Notes: generated from the letters alone by a model not told the origin. A stretch of 64,000 nt of DNA from Labia minor (GCA_963082975.1 OY720345.1:15650491-15714490), one strand, 5' to 3'. Counted from the stretch's first letter, positions 32,709-44,043 are shown. Numbers and translations: made by a program.

Positions 32709-33310
32709 AATAAGTTGACCAGTGGCCAGGCACAGAACCGACCGATGGTTAAAAAATAAATTAATTTCCAGCTACAGAAACAATTTCAAATAATTTAAAT
32801 GTACCTATTAATGCATAAAAAACAGATATGGATATAGCATAAATGTTTTTAATTTTATTTTATTTATAATATATAAGGAGGGGACGTCATATAATTTCAA
32901 ATTAAGAAAAAACTAATGAAGATGATTTTTCTCGAGGATAAAACCAATACAAAGTGCATGATTCGTGGAGATATGTAAAAAATCTGCTCATGTGAAATTT
33001 GGTGTGAAAATAACCCTTCCCTGCCTATCGTCGATATGTAATACTGCCCCTTCCGGTTTCCGGATATACACCAAAAGTTGATCAATTCATCATACTGATG
33101 CATTAAGTAAATATACCAAATTTTATCAAAATCCGTTAAGCCGTTCAAGCTTTACACATCTATACGGACGGATGGACAGACGGACAGACATCATGTTAAA
33201 AATACTTTTTTCTGTTAACAAAATGCATGATTCGTGGAGATATGTAAAAATCTTCACATGTGAAATTTGGTGTGAAAACAATACCTCCCTTACTATCATC
33301 GGTCGGTAAA
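32709..33310 (+). mobile_element. Family B copy B4, between long direct repeats
   Basis: Starts AATAAGTTGACCAGTGGCC and ends GGTCGGTAAAAA. About 45 bp around the TGTAAGACCAGGCTGTGACG segment are deleted (…ATATAAGGAGGGGACGTCAT…). The ACCGACCGATGG 5' motif has changes. The array is ACGG/ACAG at 33173-33188. Confidence 0.82.
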
Positions 33311-33475
33311 AATGGAAAAATATTATTCATATCTATCAATTACATCTCCAATCTTATTAAATGAACTGAAACTAGAAAATATGTTTATATATATAGTTAT
33401 ATGTTTTTCTCATTTTAAAAACTACATAGATACTATAAGAATTTAAACAATTTATAGGATAAAATTAATTAATAA
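33311..33475 (+). repeat. Long direct repeat, right copy, abutting family B
   Basis: Matches 32516-32708 from the base after the B end. It ends TAGGATAAAATTAATTAATA, at the same point as the left copy. It lacks the TA expansion and has an extra ATTTTAAAAACTACAT segment. Confidence 0.8.
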
Positions 33476-35101
33476 AATACTACAAAACTATTTACTAATA
33501 AATATTTACATGTATACTTAGGTAAATATGTATATTCAAAACTTTGCATTAATTTTACGAACATTTAAAAACATTTTCAAATTTTCCTATTTCATATGAA
33601 TTTATATAAATTCTATGGAATTGAGAGTTAAAGTTACAATATTAGGCTTGACGCTTTCCGGTTTGCCTATTTACAGGGACTCTAAGGGAGTGCGCGTCAA
33701 CATAAAAAGATAATTTCTAACTAATTTTTAATTTTTAATATTTTTTTGTAATATTTAAAATTTAATAAGTATTAATGATTTTCATTCGTATTTATTAAGT
33801 TGATTTATTAACACTTTTACAATATTATTTTATAAATATAATATATGTATAAATGAACATCTATTGAAATCAGCTGCTTTACCTAACCACCTTGGCACTA
33901 AAACTAATAATAAATAAAATAAATTAAAAAATCCTAGAAAATTATTGAAATAAAACCCTTAATAAGCATTCATATAAGGCTCCATGTTATTTAAACAAAT
34001 ATAATAATTTTAACATTTCTTAGAACATATACGAGTATACTACTGTAATTTAATTTTTAAACAGATATAATTTTATTATTTAATTTATCTTTATTTATAT
34101 TATATATGAAGATTAAATTTTATAAAATTAAAAATTTTATTTCTTATTTTGAAAGATACTTATATTAATAGTATAAAAATTTTACTAATTACAACCAAGC
34201 AAGAATTATTACTTATATTATTTATTCAATTCGTTTCAAATGATTAATTTTATTATTTTAGTCTTTTATAAACCATTTTCTTTTTTTTAGGATCCATATA
34301 TACATATTTTATCAAAAATTCCTATTTTTTAAAAAATTTTTTTTACTTTTAATTAGTTACTAGTTTCTCAGAGTTCTGCCCCTGTACCCCTCATATAATA
34401 CTTAGTAATTTGTTGAAAGTCTGTATGCGAAAGATTTTAATTCATTTTAATTCAATCAGTATATAAAATATTAATATCCTTGGTGTTGTTCAGTGTATAT
34501 AATTCTTTTATTGATCAATTTTGAGTAGCATATCTTCTTTTTATGACTTTTAAATTGTTTATATACCATATTAATAATGACAATTTTATGAAATTTCTAT
34601 ATAGATGTCCTCAGAAAAATTAACATGGTTTAATAAACCAATGTTTGAATTATATCATCATAGGACATCTTTGCTAAAAAAAATATTTAATAAAAATAAA
34701 TAAAATGGGCTACGTTATAAATTTTTACTACTACTTTTTAGAGATATTTACAATAAATACAAATACTAAATATATCAAGAAATAAATAATTCTATAAAGA
34801 AAATATCAATTCAATATCAACAAAAATATACAGACTCATTTGACTTTATTTCCGAGATAACCATCGTGCACTTCTTTCTTTAGTCAACCGATGTTTTCTC
34901 TCATTAAGATCTTCAATTTCATTCAAATTTGCAAATTACACAATTTTTTAAAATATAAATTTAAATATGAAAAATATTACTTTGTTTTATAAAATTTTAA
35001 TCAATTAGGAGTAATATTCAATATAATTGAATTTAATTTTATTTTTAATATTATAGAATATTAGAACTTTTAATAAAAATTTAAATATTATAAACATTCT
35101 T
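33476..35101. other. AT desert
   Basis: One GC-richer spot at 33649-33706 is bracketed by TTGACGC and GCGTCAA and could fold. Otherwise nothing is recognised. Confidence 0.55.
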
Positions 35102-35360
35102 TCTATGGAAATTTCTAGAATTATTAATTTTATATTGAGTTTCAACTTCTTAACTTAGCCACCAGAGGAGCCACATGGAGCGTTGTTTATTTGGGTTGGG
35201 TCGGTTTTTGCTCATAACTTTGGAACGGATCATTTTTTTGAAATTTTCAACCTTATACCTTATCCGTGTGTCATGACGGTTCTAATAATACTCGCACCAT
35301 TAAGATCTATGAGGCCGTTTAGAAAGAGTTTAGGATTACGTAGTCGTTTAATAATATAGA
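35102..35360 (+). repeat. Unclassified dispersed repeat (family H), copy 2
   Basis: The first 90 bp relate to 7913-8010. The rest (GCTCATAACTTTGGAACGGA…, …GAGGCCGTTTAG…) has the wording of non-autonomous Helitrons in invertebrate genomes as I remember them. No termini can be fixed. Confidence 0.35.
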
Positions 35361-35483
35361 TAATGATATCTATGTATTGGGTGGACATTAAATTAAAATT
35401 AAAATTAAAATTAAATTAAATTAGTGCAAATAACTGAAAACAAAATTTTCAGATAAGTAAAGCATTCATTCTTTAAGTTAAAA

Positions 35484-36140
35484 TTAGCTGGAGTGTCTCC
35501 ACTCGACTATCTCGCAATTTGAATTGGATTAAATAACATAATATATTATATCTAAATTAAATTTAATTAATTATAAATTATAAATAATAAATAATAAATA
35601 TTAAACCAGCGCATGTTTGGCTTTTTGTTGATGGCACCACGTCACGTGTTGGCGCGTGAGATTTGCAGTGTTAAAAAATTAATTCTGGTAATTTCAGCGA
35701 ATCAATCAAGCTGAAATTCTATATATAGCAGTTTTATACAATGTTTAATCATGTGAAAAATTATCAAACATATATCTTTATTTTTACGGTCACTTTAGAG
35801 GAAAAAAAATCAAAACGTTGTAGGTAATGACCCTCTTCCGGTTGAGCTACATTTCTCAAAAGTTGATAGAAAACTATGAATTTTGAATAATGTCCATGTA
35901 CCAAATTTCATCATTCTAGCTCAAACCGTTTTTGCGTAATCTTGCCTACATACATACACACACACACATACACACATACACACATACACACACACATACA
36001 CACACACATACACACACACACACAGACATTTTTCTCAACCTTAGTGAAAATGATTCAGGAACCTTCAAAACGTATAAAAACATCAAAATCTCAACATCGA
36101 AAATTTTCGTGATCGCAATACTATCTCTGGCGAGATAGTA
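35484..36140 (+). mobile_element. Family A copy, subtype A1, complete
   Basis: Starts TTAGCTGGAGTGTCTCC, ACTATCTCGC. It has the A1 block and the longest CA/TACACA array of the family (35950-36025), and ends ACTATCTC-TGGC-GAGATAGT (36120-36139). It is the closest relative of the 18407-19027 copy by eye. Frames on both strands (35932-36138, 35946-36173) are microsatellite artefacts. Confidence 0.85.
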
Positions 36141-36565
36141 ATATGATAAATCATAAAATTGAAAAAAAAACAATTATAATTAATTTTTAAATATTGATAT
36201 AATATTATTTTATAAGAAGGGAGATAATAAATTGAATGTTTTTGGCTTTGGCTATGGCTATGGACCAATCATTTATTCATTTATCTAATTTATTAAATAA
36301 CATTAAACATACTTAATAAATAACAGAAATTATAAATTTAATACAAAATTAAAAAAATTAAATATTTGAAGACAATTTAGAAAATTAATTCTATAAAATG
36401 AATTATATATATACATGTATTATCTAAAGAAGAGGTACTTACCAGAATTAAAAAAATATGTTATTTTGTGTCAATATATAAAAGTATTGTACTTTTTACT
36501 GAAAAATTCCCATTGGTTGATTAAGGAGTTAATTAACGTTTTAATTTTTGGGTGAATGAATGATA

Positions 36566-37014
36566 CGAGGTCTGTTCAAAAGAAAAAGTGAATTTTAAAT
36601 TATTTCGGAAAGTATTTATTTATTCATCAATATCCATTTTGTCTCCTTCAAAGTAATTCCCCTCAGATATAATGGCATTTATTCCAGCGCTTCTTCCAAT
36701 CGTCAAAGCACTTCTGAAATGCGCTTTTCGGTACTCGCTGAATGCCACAGTCAACATTTTAAGTGCGTTGGAGCACTTGATTCTATTTTTAATTCAAAAT
36801 TTAATACATATTCTTTGATCCATTTTTTTTAAGTAAAAAATCGAACACTCAAAATCGTTTCAGTTGTCAAAAACAAACTACTAATCCAAAATGACTGATA
36901 ATGTCAATATATAAGAATATTATGTGTACCAACATAACAAAAAAAAAATTTCGCAATTGAAGCTACACAGCCCGCGAAAATTCAAAATTCACCTTTTCTT
37001 TTGGACAGACCTCG
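36566..37014 (-). mobile_element. mariner M1 copy, short deletion derivative
   Basis: The ends read CGAGGTCTGTTCAAAAGAAA and, inverted, CGAGGTCTGTCCAAAAGAAA. TA is at 36564-36565; the right TA has changed to TG. On the minus strand it keeps the 5' untranslated part, the first transposase codons (MDQR… from about 36822) and the 3' end (about 36590-36750, SAFQKCF…). The middle is gone. 449 bp, inactive. Confidence 0.85.
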
Positions 37015-37529
37015 TGTGTGTGTGTGTGTGTATGAGGATTAAATATTCTCATAAATATCCAATCAAAATATACTCTCTATGAGTGTTTTTCTATTATCTT
37101 TTCTTAAGAAGATAGACAATCATATAATTATTCATCTTTCTGACAATCCTCTGTGGATATACTATAATATTATCCCTCTTCCTCCTACATAATTCTCCTT
37201 CTGTCTCTCTCCCTCTCTCTCTTGTTTTGGTATGAAGACTATTTATTTTTTACATAAACTAATATCACTCATGTAATGATTGTTAAAATTGTACGATGTT
37301 ATCTACCAACTCAAATATAAACTTCACATAATTTCTCATTTTCATTTTTAAAATGGTATCTCAATTTTATAGGTTTACCATAATTAGTTATCTTATTTCC
37401 TCTCCCTTTCTCTCTTTAATTCTTTGTCCTTATATTTATTAACTACGCTTTCACGTATATGTATTATTTTATTTACTGACTATGAATGGAAATCATCTTT
37501 CCTACCGAATTAGATCTTAGTTCATTATA

Positions 37530-37588
<59 letters not shown>

Positions 37589-39089
37589 TAATTCATTATA
37601 AAATATACCTCTACTCGATTTTATATTCATTTAAATTTCAAATTAGGAAATTATATATCATTCATTCTTCTTCCAATCAGAGATATATTTTTTAATTTTT
37701 AATTTATTTATTACACGTTAATTATAATATTTATTATAATATTATATATATAAAGGACTAACAACCAAAAAAACATTCTCCATATCATTTCGACCATTTT
37801 AATTTATAACTTAATATAATATAATATATGAATTTATAAAAAAAATTAAATTTACATACTTGATTATTTGTTTTTTTTTGTTTTTTTATATTTTGAAATT
37901 TATAAATTCTAAAACGAGAGTATATTGTAGATGAAGGAATTTCGTGGGTGAGAAGAAAAGGCTTAGATATTATAACTAGTATATAATAGTATTTATTTTA
38001 ATTAGAATTGATTCAATTATTTATAATTCTGGTTCAGCGTAGTAAACATTATCACATTATTTTAGATAATTCTTATAAAAATATTGATATTTTCAAAAAT
38101 ATAAAAGTACGTATAAATCTATTTATTATTTCTAATAATAAATAAATTTTAATTATATGGATATATGTATGCAGATATTAACTCTCTATATATAATATAT
38201 ATCAAAAATAATGTAAATATAGAAAGAATGACGATGAAAAATTCTTTCTTCTCTAATTTGAATTCTTATATAAATTTTTTTGATTTATTATTACACTTAT
38301 TATTTTGCATGAAAAGAGAAAATAATTCTGTTAAAACACAAGCGAGAAAGAAAGAAAGAGAGAGTATTTTCAAACAAATATTCTCTCTAGGTACAAATTA
38401 TTTTTGAAATAAAAAAATGACTGTCAAAATAGAATAAATTATTATTTATTGAAAAACCGTTATAATAGTACTCACACGTACTATAATATATATATAGTAG
38501 AAATTAATTACGAGCATTTAAATCGATTTCTGTTTTGTTTTTATCCTATTGAAATCACTATGCCCAATGATAAATAGAAAGCAAAATGATTATGTTAATT
38601 AAAGCAATTTTATTAATTTATTGACACCTGTTCTAATAGTATTTTCCTAAATAAATTAATAGCAATATTAAAAGAAATAATTAATTAGTTATAAAATTAT
38701 AATTAAAAAAAAAGAATAATAATAAAAGACAATTTCTATACAGTCTGATAAATAAATTTCTGGAAAGTTTTTGATATCAAAATTACATAAAAAAGAAATT
38801 CCCACAGAAATCTCAAATTTAAATTTATCATTCTTATTTTTTTTTCTATATTCTTTTTTCTTTTATCAGAACTCAATTTTGAATTTTTATTCACAACACA
38901 GTTTAATCGATTTAAATTAGTAAATTATTGACATTTTTTTAAATCAATTTATAATAAAATAATATAATAAGCTTAAACTCAAACCCTTGTGTATTTTTTT
39001 AATTAAATTCATTATTTATTTTATCCATGTCAAATGAAATAAATTATCATTAATTTTAAGATATTATAAATTTGTATTATTTTATAAGG
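37015..39089. other. AT desert with microsatellites
   Basis: (GT)n at 37017-37031, CT-rich tracts at 37200-37224 and 37396-37420, and long (TA)n at 37531-37582. The frame at 38165-38407 is A/T-driven and not called. Confidence 0.55.
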
Positions 39090-39097
39090 ACTTAATT

Positions 39098-40001
39098 CAG
39101 TGGTCTCCAACCTGTGGGGAGCGCCCCCCCCCCTAGGGGAGGGGGTGAGGCTGTTGTAAAGAGGGGCTCGAATGTATTATGGCAATTATCGTTTTTTTCT
39201 AAAATCAATAATATGTTATTATTTAATTTAGTGTGTGTGGGTGTGAGTTATTTTGTAGCTCATTAAATAAATTACTATATTATATGAGTATTTATGAAAT
39301 TAGATTATTAAAAAAATTAAGGGTGGCGCAAGAATATTTTTTAAAATAAGTTGACCTGTGGCCAGGTCCGAACCGACCGACGGTTTGAAATAAATTAATT
39401 TCCAGCTACAGAAACAATTTCAAATAATTTTAATATATCTATTAATGTAATAAAAAACAGATATGGATATAACATAAATATTTTTAATTTTATTTTATTT
39501 ATAATATATATGTAAGACCAGGCTGTGACGTCATGAATGGCTGGATGACGTCATATAATTTTAATTAAGAAAAAACTAATAAAGATGATTTTTCTCGAGT
39601 ATAAAACCAATGCAAAGTGAATGATTCGTGATGATATGTAAAAAATCTCCTCATGTGAAATTTGGTGTGAAAATAACCCTTCCCTTCCTATCGTCGATCG
39701 CTAATACTACCACTTCCGGTTTCCGGATTTGCACCAAAGTTGATCAAATCATCCCACTGATGCATTAAGTAAATATACCAAATTTCATCAAAATCCGTTC
39801 AGCCGTTCAGGCTGTACACATCTATACGGACAGACGGACGGACGGACGGACGGACAGACATCATGCTAAAAATACTTTTTTCTGTTAAGAAAATGTATGA
39901 TTCGTGGAGATATGTAAAAAACTCCACCTGTGAAATTTGGTGTGAAAACAATACCTCCCTTACTATCGTCTGTCGGTAAAAAGTCGAGTTTGACACCCCT
40001 G
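39098..40001. mobile_element. hAT-type MITE interrupted by family B
   Basis: The left end is CAGTGGTCTCCAACCTGTGG then GGAGCGCCCC. The right end, inverted, is CAGGGGTGTCAAACTCG. Flanking ACTTAATT (39090-39097) and ACTTAAAT (40002-40009) form an 8-bp duplication with one difference. Without the nested B element (39345-39982) only about 265 bp remain, a non-autonomous element. Confidence 0.75.
39345..39982 (+). mobile_element. Family B copy B5, complete
   Basis: Starts AATAAGTTGACCTGTGGCC with the perfect GACCTG/CAGGTC hairpin, then ACCGACCGACGG. It has an (ACGG)n array at 39833-39856 and ends CGTCTGTCGGTAAAAA. Nested in the hAT-type MITE. Confidence 0.85.
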
Positions 40002-40009
40002 ACTTAAAT

Positions 40010-40372
40010 GGTTACTTTGCGAAATGACTTCTTCAAAAAGTATTTTTATTTTTGAAGTGAAAACTTCTTTAGCGGCGTTGAGCACTTTTGCGGATGGGGC
40101 AAAAATATAGATTTCGCGTGAGATTCCAAAACGACACCGACCCGACCGATATACGCATGCGCAATACGCCAGAATGTTAGACACTAAACTTCTGATACAT
40201 TCTTTACAAAATTTTACATATTTGCCATATTAAATATTATTATTTATATTTACATTAATAATCAGTATTACTAAATTATGTATATATAAAATAAAATATT
40301 TTAATATATTATTATGTGTTAAATTATATTAAATTAATTTCTAATATATTTATATAATTTAAAATTAATTTC

Positions 40373-40413
<41 letters not shown>

Positions 40414-40490
40414 TTATATACTATATATAATATATTATATAATATATATTTTAATAAATTAATTTTTAAATATGTGTGTGTGTGTGTGTG
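40010..40490. other. Unassigned GC-richer patch followed by TA/GT microsatellites
   Basis: The interval 40013-40195 (…TTTTGAAGTGAAAACTTCTT…TAGCGGCGTTGAGCAC…CGCATGCGC…) looks like a fragment of a dispersed repeat, but I cannot name it. (TA)n is at 40377-40408 and (GT)n at 40473-40490. Confidence 0.4.
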
Positions 40491-40668
40491 TGACCGTAAA
40501 AATAAAGATATATGTTTGATAATTTTTCACAGGATTAATAATTGTATAAAACTGCTATATATAGAATTTGAGCTTGATAGAATCGCTGAAAGTACCAGAA
40601 TTAATTTTTTAACACTGGAAATCTCACGCGCCAACACGTGACGTGGTGCCATCAACAAAGAGCCAAAC
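40491..40668 (-). mobile_element. Family A fragment (A1), middle part
   Basis: From TGACCGTAAAAATAAAGATA to CAACAAAGAGCCAAACAC in the minus sense. It lacks both termini and directly follows a GT microsatellite. Confidence 0.7.
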
Positions 40669-40674
40669 ACACCA

Positions 40675-41292
40675 CTATCCACTCGACTATCTCGCAAATT
40701 TGAATTTGATTAAATAATATTTATTAATTTAAATTAAATTAAATTAATTAAATTATAATTTAATAAATATTATTTCTTCTTCTCTTCGTTGTCGATAACT
40801 TCCTAGCGGAAGTGTCGTGGCCCTAATAACTCCACAGGAGTCATAGGGTGTTCATGGGAAAATTTGACCGAAGTGGTTTCCCCTTGCCTTCTTCGGTGGG
40901 GCAGCCGATGTTAAATTGAATTAGATTTTTATATTTATTAATTTATTAATTAAATAAATATATAATCTTGAGTTCTATGCTGGGATTCGAACTCAGGCTT
41001 CCTGTGTAGAAGTCTAGTACTCTACCCACTCAGCCATGCTGCCCCTATTATTATTTATAACATCAAAAACATCAAAATCTCAACATCGAAAATTGAATTG
41101 CTGAAAGTACCAGAATTAATTTTTTTAACACTGGAAATCTCACGCGCCAACATGTGACGTGGTGCCATCAAAAAAGAGCCAAACTTTCGCTGGTTTAATA
41201 AATATTATTTATTAATTTTAATTTATAATTGAATTAATTTAATTTAATTTAAATTAATATATGTTATTTAATCCAATTCAAATTTGCGAGAT
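40675..41292. mobile_element. Rearranged family A fragments, interrupted by a SINE
   Basis: 40675-40780 is the 5' part in plus sense (TCCACTCGACTATCTCGC and AT spacer). 41058-41292 is minus sense: a 3' piece (CATCAAAATCTCAACATCG) joined to the middle and 5' part, ending TTTGCGAGATA. The opposed fragments and the A fragment at 40491-40668 suggest repeated insertion or rearrangement. Confidence 0.65.
40783..41048 (-). repeat. tRNA-derived SINE, family S2
   Basis: On the minus strand the head reads GGGGCAGCATGGCTGAGTGG then GTAGAGTACTAGACTTC… and AGTTCGAATCCCAGCA: clear A box (TGGCTGAGTGG) and B box (GTTCGAATCC), about 77 bp tRNA-like. After an AT linker the body (CGAAGAAGGCAAGGGGAAAC, CACTTCGGTC…TTTTCCCATGAACACCCTATG) is reminiscent of RTE-type LINE tails seen in Bov-tA-like SINEs. 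It ends in a GAAGAGAAGAAA tail and is flanked by TATTATT-like sequence. It could be scored as a tRNA gene by software, but the body shows a SINE. Confidence 0.75.
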
Positions 41293-41640
41293 ATGCTGAA
41301 TATGCTTTTAAATAAAAAAAAATTTCAAGAAAGTAATTGGAATTATTAATATTAAGAATCAATAAATAAATTTATTAAATATACATTAAAACATGTAAAT
41401 TAATCTATATATAAATTTAATAAATATTCAAACAATAATTGAAACAATATAAATAAAACGATTCAATATTTTACTTACATTGTGATTTATATTTTTATTT
41501 TTATTACAACTATTATTATGGGTATGTTATTTTTGGCAGTTTAAAAAAAATTAAAAATATTAATAAAATTTATCAAAATAATAAGTTGAAAAGATTTCCA
41601 ATTATTTTTATTTATTTATTGTAAATTTTTCAATGTAACC
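41293..41640. other. AT-rich stretch, nothing recognised
   Basis: A/T low complexity only. Confidence 0.5.
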
Positions 41641-41699
41641 ATGGTAACCATAAATAGACTTTTACCAAAATATTACTAATTAAATTAATTTTGGATAAA

Positions 41700-41835
41700 T
41701 TAATTTTGGATTTAACTACACTAAAACCTTCCCTGGGACGCCCACAACAATCCCTGAAAGTTTCATCGCAATCGGACGGGTAGTTTTTGAGTATTTGACA
41801 GACACACACACAGACAGACAGACAGACAGACAGAC
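41700..41835 (+). repeat. Fragment of another microsatellite-bearing dispersed element (family E)
   Basis: CTGAAAGTTTCATCGCAATC then GGACGGGTAGTTTTTGAG and an ACAC/(ACAG)n array (41802-41836) echo the order seen in families A and B: 'TTTCATC…(C/A)GG…GTTTTTG' then microsatellite. The two overlapping minus-strand frames (41630-42042) are array-driven. Boundaries unknown. Confidence 0.45.
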
Positions 41836-42042
41836 ATATATATATATATTCATACACATCGTATTTTTAATATTTTTGTAATAATAATCAGTTTGCTGAA
41901 AAAAATAATTATGAATTTTATATATATATATATATACGTATATAAATTTCATTTTTCTCGTGAAGCTGGTGCGCATTCCGTCTGCTTTCAAATTTCTTAC
42001 GCACAAGTTTTCACTTCTGTCGGCCAGTCCCACGACTGCCAA

Positions 42043-42560
42043 TTTTTTATATTTTAAATTTCACAAAGTATTAAAAGATATAATTAATGAAATAATAATT
42101 GAGAAAAAATTGTACAAAAATTAGTGTCTATCTTGAAACTAAATGTAAAAAAATAATCATTAATTATGAAATTAGAAAAATATTAATTATCATTAGAATA
42201 TTAATACATATAGATAGATAATTTATGAATAAATTTTATTTAACACGAATATATGATCATAATGTATTGTGTCAGAATTATTCGTGAAGATTCAATATAA
42301 ATTTTATGATCATTTCATCAGAACTATAGTCATTTTTTTTCTTTTTTTGTTTTTTTTAAATGAAGATACTAAATTCGTTTACAGATATACACGAACAACC
42401 TTTTCAAATTTCATTCGTTTCACTCATAAACATTGCCTTTAATATGTGTTTTATTTTCTTACACATTCTCTGTTGATTTTAATTCACCGAAAAGGAATAT
42501 CAACTTTTTATCAAAATTAAATTACTAATCAATATTCAAATACTTCAAAAAGTACTTAAT
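42043..42560. other. AT-rich stretch, nothing recognised
   Basis: A/T low complexity. The preceding GC-richer spot at 41955-42040 (GTGAAGCTGGTGCGCATTCC…) is not identified. Confidence 0.45.
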
Positions 42561-42654
42561 ATTTTTAAAAGGAGAGACTGGTATTCTGTGTTCCTTTTTT
42601 TAATTCTTTCTCTCTCCTCTTTTTATATCTATAGATATATTTTATTAATTTCAG

Positions 42655-42710
42655 AGATTCTTTCGGAGTTCCTATTTTGACAACAAAAGAATCCCCATAA
42701 ACCCGTCGAG
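42655..42710 (+). CDS. Candidate 56-bp internal exon
   Basis: TTATTAATTTCAG (AG 42653-42654) and GAG|GTAAGC (GT at 42711) are good acceptor and donor matches. One frame is open throughout: RFFRSSYFDNKRIPINPSR. The minus strand also has an open frame across this patch (42565-42804, including GEVTVGTCLPRRVYGDSFVV and KIGTPKESLK), so the direction is uncertain. The patch 42640-42805 is clearly GC-richer than its surroundings and also holds ACCTAA-AATA-TTAGGT, which can fold. No neighbour exon found. Confidence 0.28.
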
Positions 42711-42810
42711 GTAAGCATGTGCCAACGGTGACTTCACCTAAAATATTAGGTGTCTTAGCTGACCCGGTGGTCTTTGTCACCAGCTCATGACAACCACTAA
42801 ACATGACACA

Positions 42811-43258
42811 AAATTTTTACCACCACTATTTAAAAATATTCAATCAAAATTATATTTTATTATACACTCTATATGGATAAAGATATTATTTATTAAAGAA
42901 GAATTTTTTCATAGAAAAAATTTTTTTTTATATCAAATACAACTATAAATTATAAGTATACTATATTTATAATAATTCATGAATAATATATATATATACG
43001 AGTATGGATATTAATTAGTATCGATAAAAATATCTAAAATCGAGATTAATTTCTAAACAACATTATTGGTATATATACATACAATCTTTATATATAAAGT
43101 ATCAAAAAAAAAAATATTTTTAAAACTTGAATTAAAATGACTAAATTATATTATCTTGGTTTTTATTTTTAGTTTAATTACTCAATTATTAATTAATACT
43201 ATATTTTAAGTCAAATATTTTCCGACAATGAATATAAAATTAATACTTTGTAAATTAC
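42811..43258. other. AT-rich stretch, nothing recognised
   Basis: A/T low complexity with short TA runs. Confidence 0.5.
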
Positions 43259-43497
43259 GACTTACGGTTTCCGAATGGAATACACCAAAAGTTGATGAAT
43301 TCATACTACTGATGAATTAAGTAACCAAATTTTATCAAAATCCGTTGAGCAGTTCAAGAAATACACTTCTATACGGACACACAATGAACAGATGGACAGA
43401 CGGAGAGACATCATGCTAAAAATACTTTTTTCTGTTAATAAAATGCATGATTCGTGAAGATATGTAAAAATCTCCACATGTGAAATTCGGTGTAAAA
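43259..43497 (+). mobile_element. Family B fragment (3' half)
   Basis: From CTTACGGTTTCCGAATGGAA through CCAAATTTTATCAAAATCCG, an eroded GGACACACAATG…GGACAGACGG array and TCTGTTAATAAAATGCATGA to GTGAAATTCGGTGTAAAAAA. The terminal CGTCGGTCGGT is missing. Confidence 0.75.
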
Positions 43498-43721
43498 AAA
43501 AAATTAAAAAAAGAAGATAATAAAAAATTTTCCAAATAACAAAATCATACGTCTTCATCTCGTTTTTGATTTATTTTATTAATCAATTAATATCTTATAA
43601 GTAAATCATTCAAATTAAAAAAAACAATTAAGCGTCCATGGAAATTTATTTATTATATCTTTCTCTTTCTTTTTGAATACTGAATTTTGCATTCTAAATT
43701 ATCAATTATTCAATTGATTTT

Positions 43722-44043
43722 TTATTAATTCTTATTCTTATTCTTCTTCTTCCTAGCATGTTTCTCTTGCTGGGTCTGTTACTTTGGACATCCTCCTCTA
43801 TTTGAAGGAATCTGTCCATCTGTGATGCGAACTCGAAGAAAACCTCCAGCCGAGTGTGGGGAGGGGCATGATATGTTAAAATGATATATTGAATTGAAGG
43901 GATTTGGGATTTAATTAGGATTTGGGACACGACTTTCTCAATGGAAGACAAGAAAAAGTCGTGGCTTGCGTGAGCAGGGTTGCATCCCTGAAGTGGACCT
44001 TTCTCTATCTGGATCATAGAGAGGGTCCACCCGCTACTCCTAT
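43722..44043 (-). repeat. SINE-like short repeat (family S4)
   Basis: On the minus strand it begins ATAGGAGTAGCGGGTGGACC, passes CAGGGATGCAACCCTGCTCA, and ends in an AAGAAGAAGAATAAGAATAA simple tail, the usual 3' end of a SINE. The head recurs at 3636-3692. No convincing A/B boxes. The 103-codon frame inside is not recognised. Confidence 0.5.

Noticed and set aside
32516-33475. LTR-like reading of the long direct repeats around family B
   Set aside because: No primer-binding site, polypurine tract or coding region; the inside is a complete family B element with its own ends.
35932-36268. Open frames on both strands rich in THTH and VCVCVC
   Set aside because: They are translations of the CA microsatellite in a family A element, as is 18862-19272.
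38165-38407. 80-codon frame with mixed residues
   Set aside because: High A/T, no recognised motif, no splice or promoter context; probably chance.
40976-41048. Possible tRNA gene on the minus strand
   Set aside because: A and B boxes are good, but the 3' acceptor side does not pair well and a SINE body with simple tail follows, so it is scored as a SINE head.
43706-44017. 103-codon minus-strand frame
   Set aside because: It lies within a SINE-like repeat whose head recurs at 3636-3692; composition is not protein-like.
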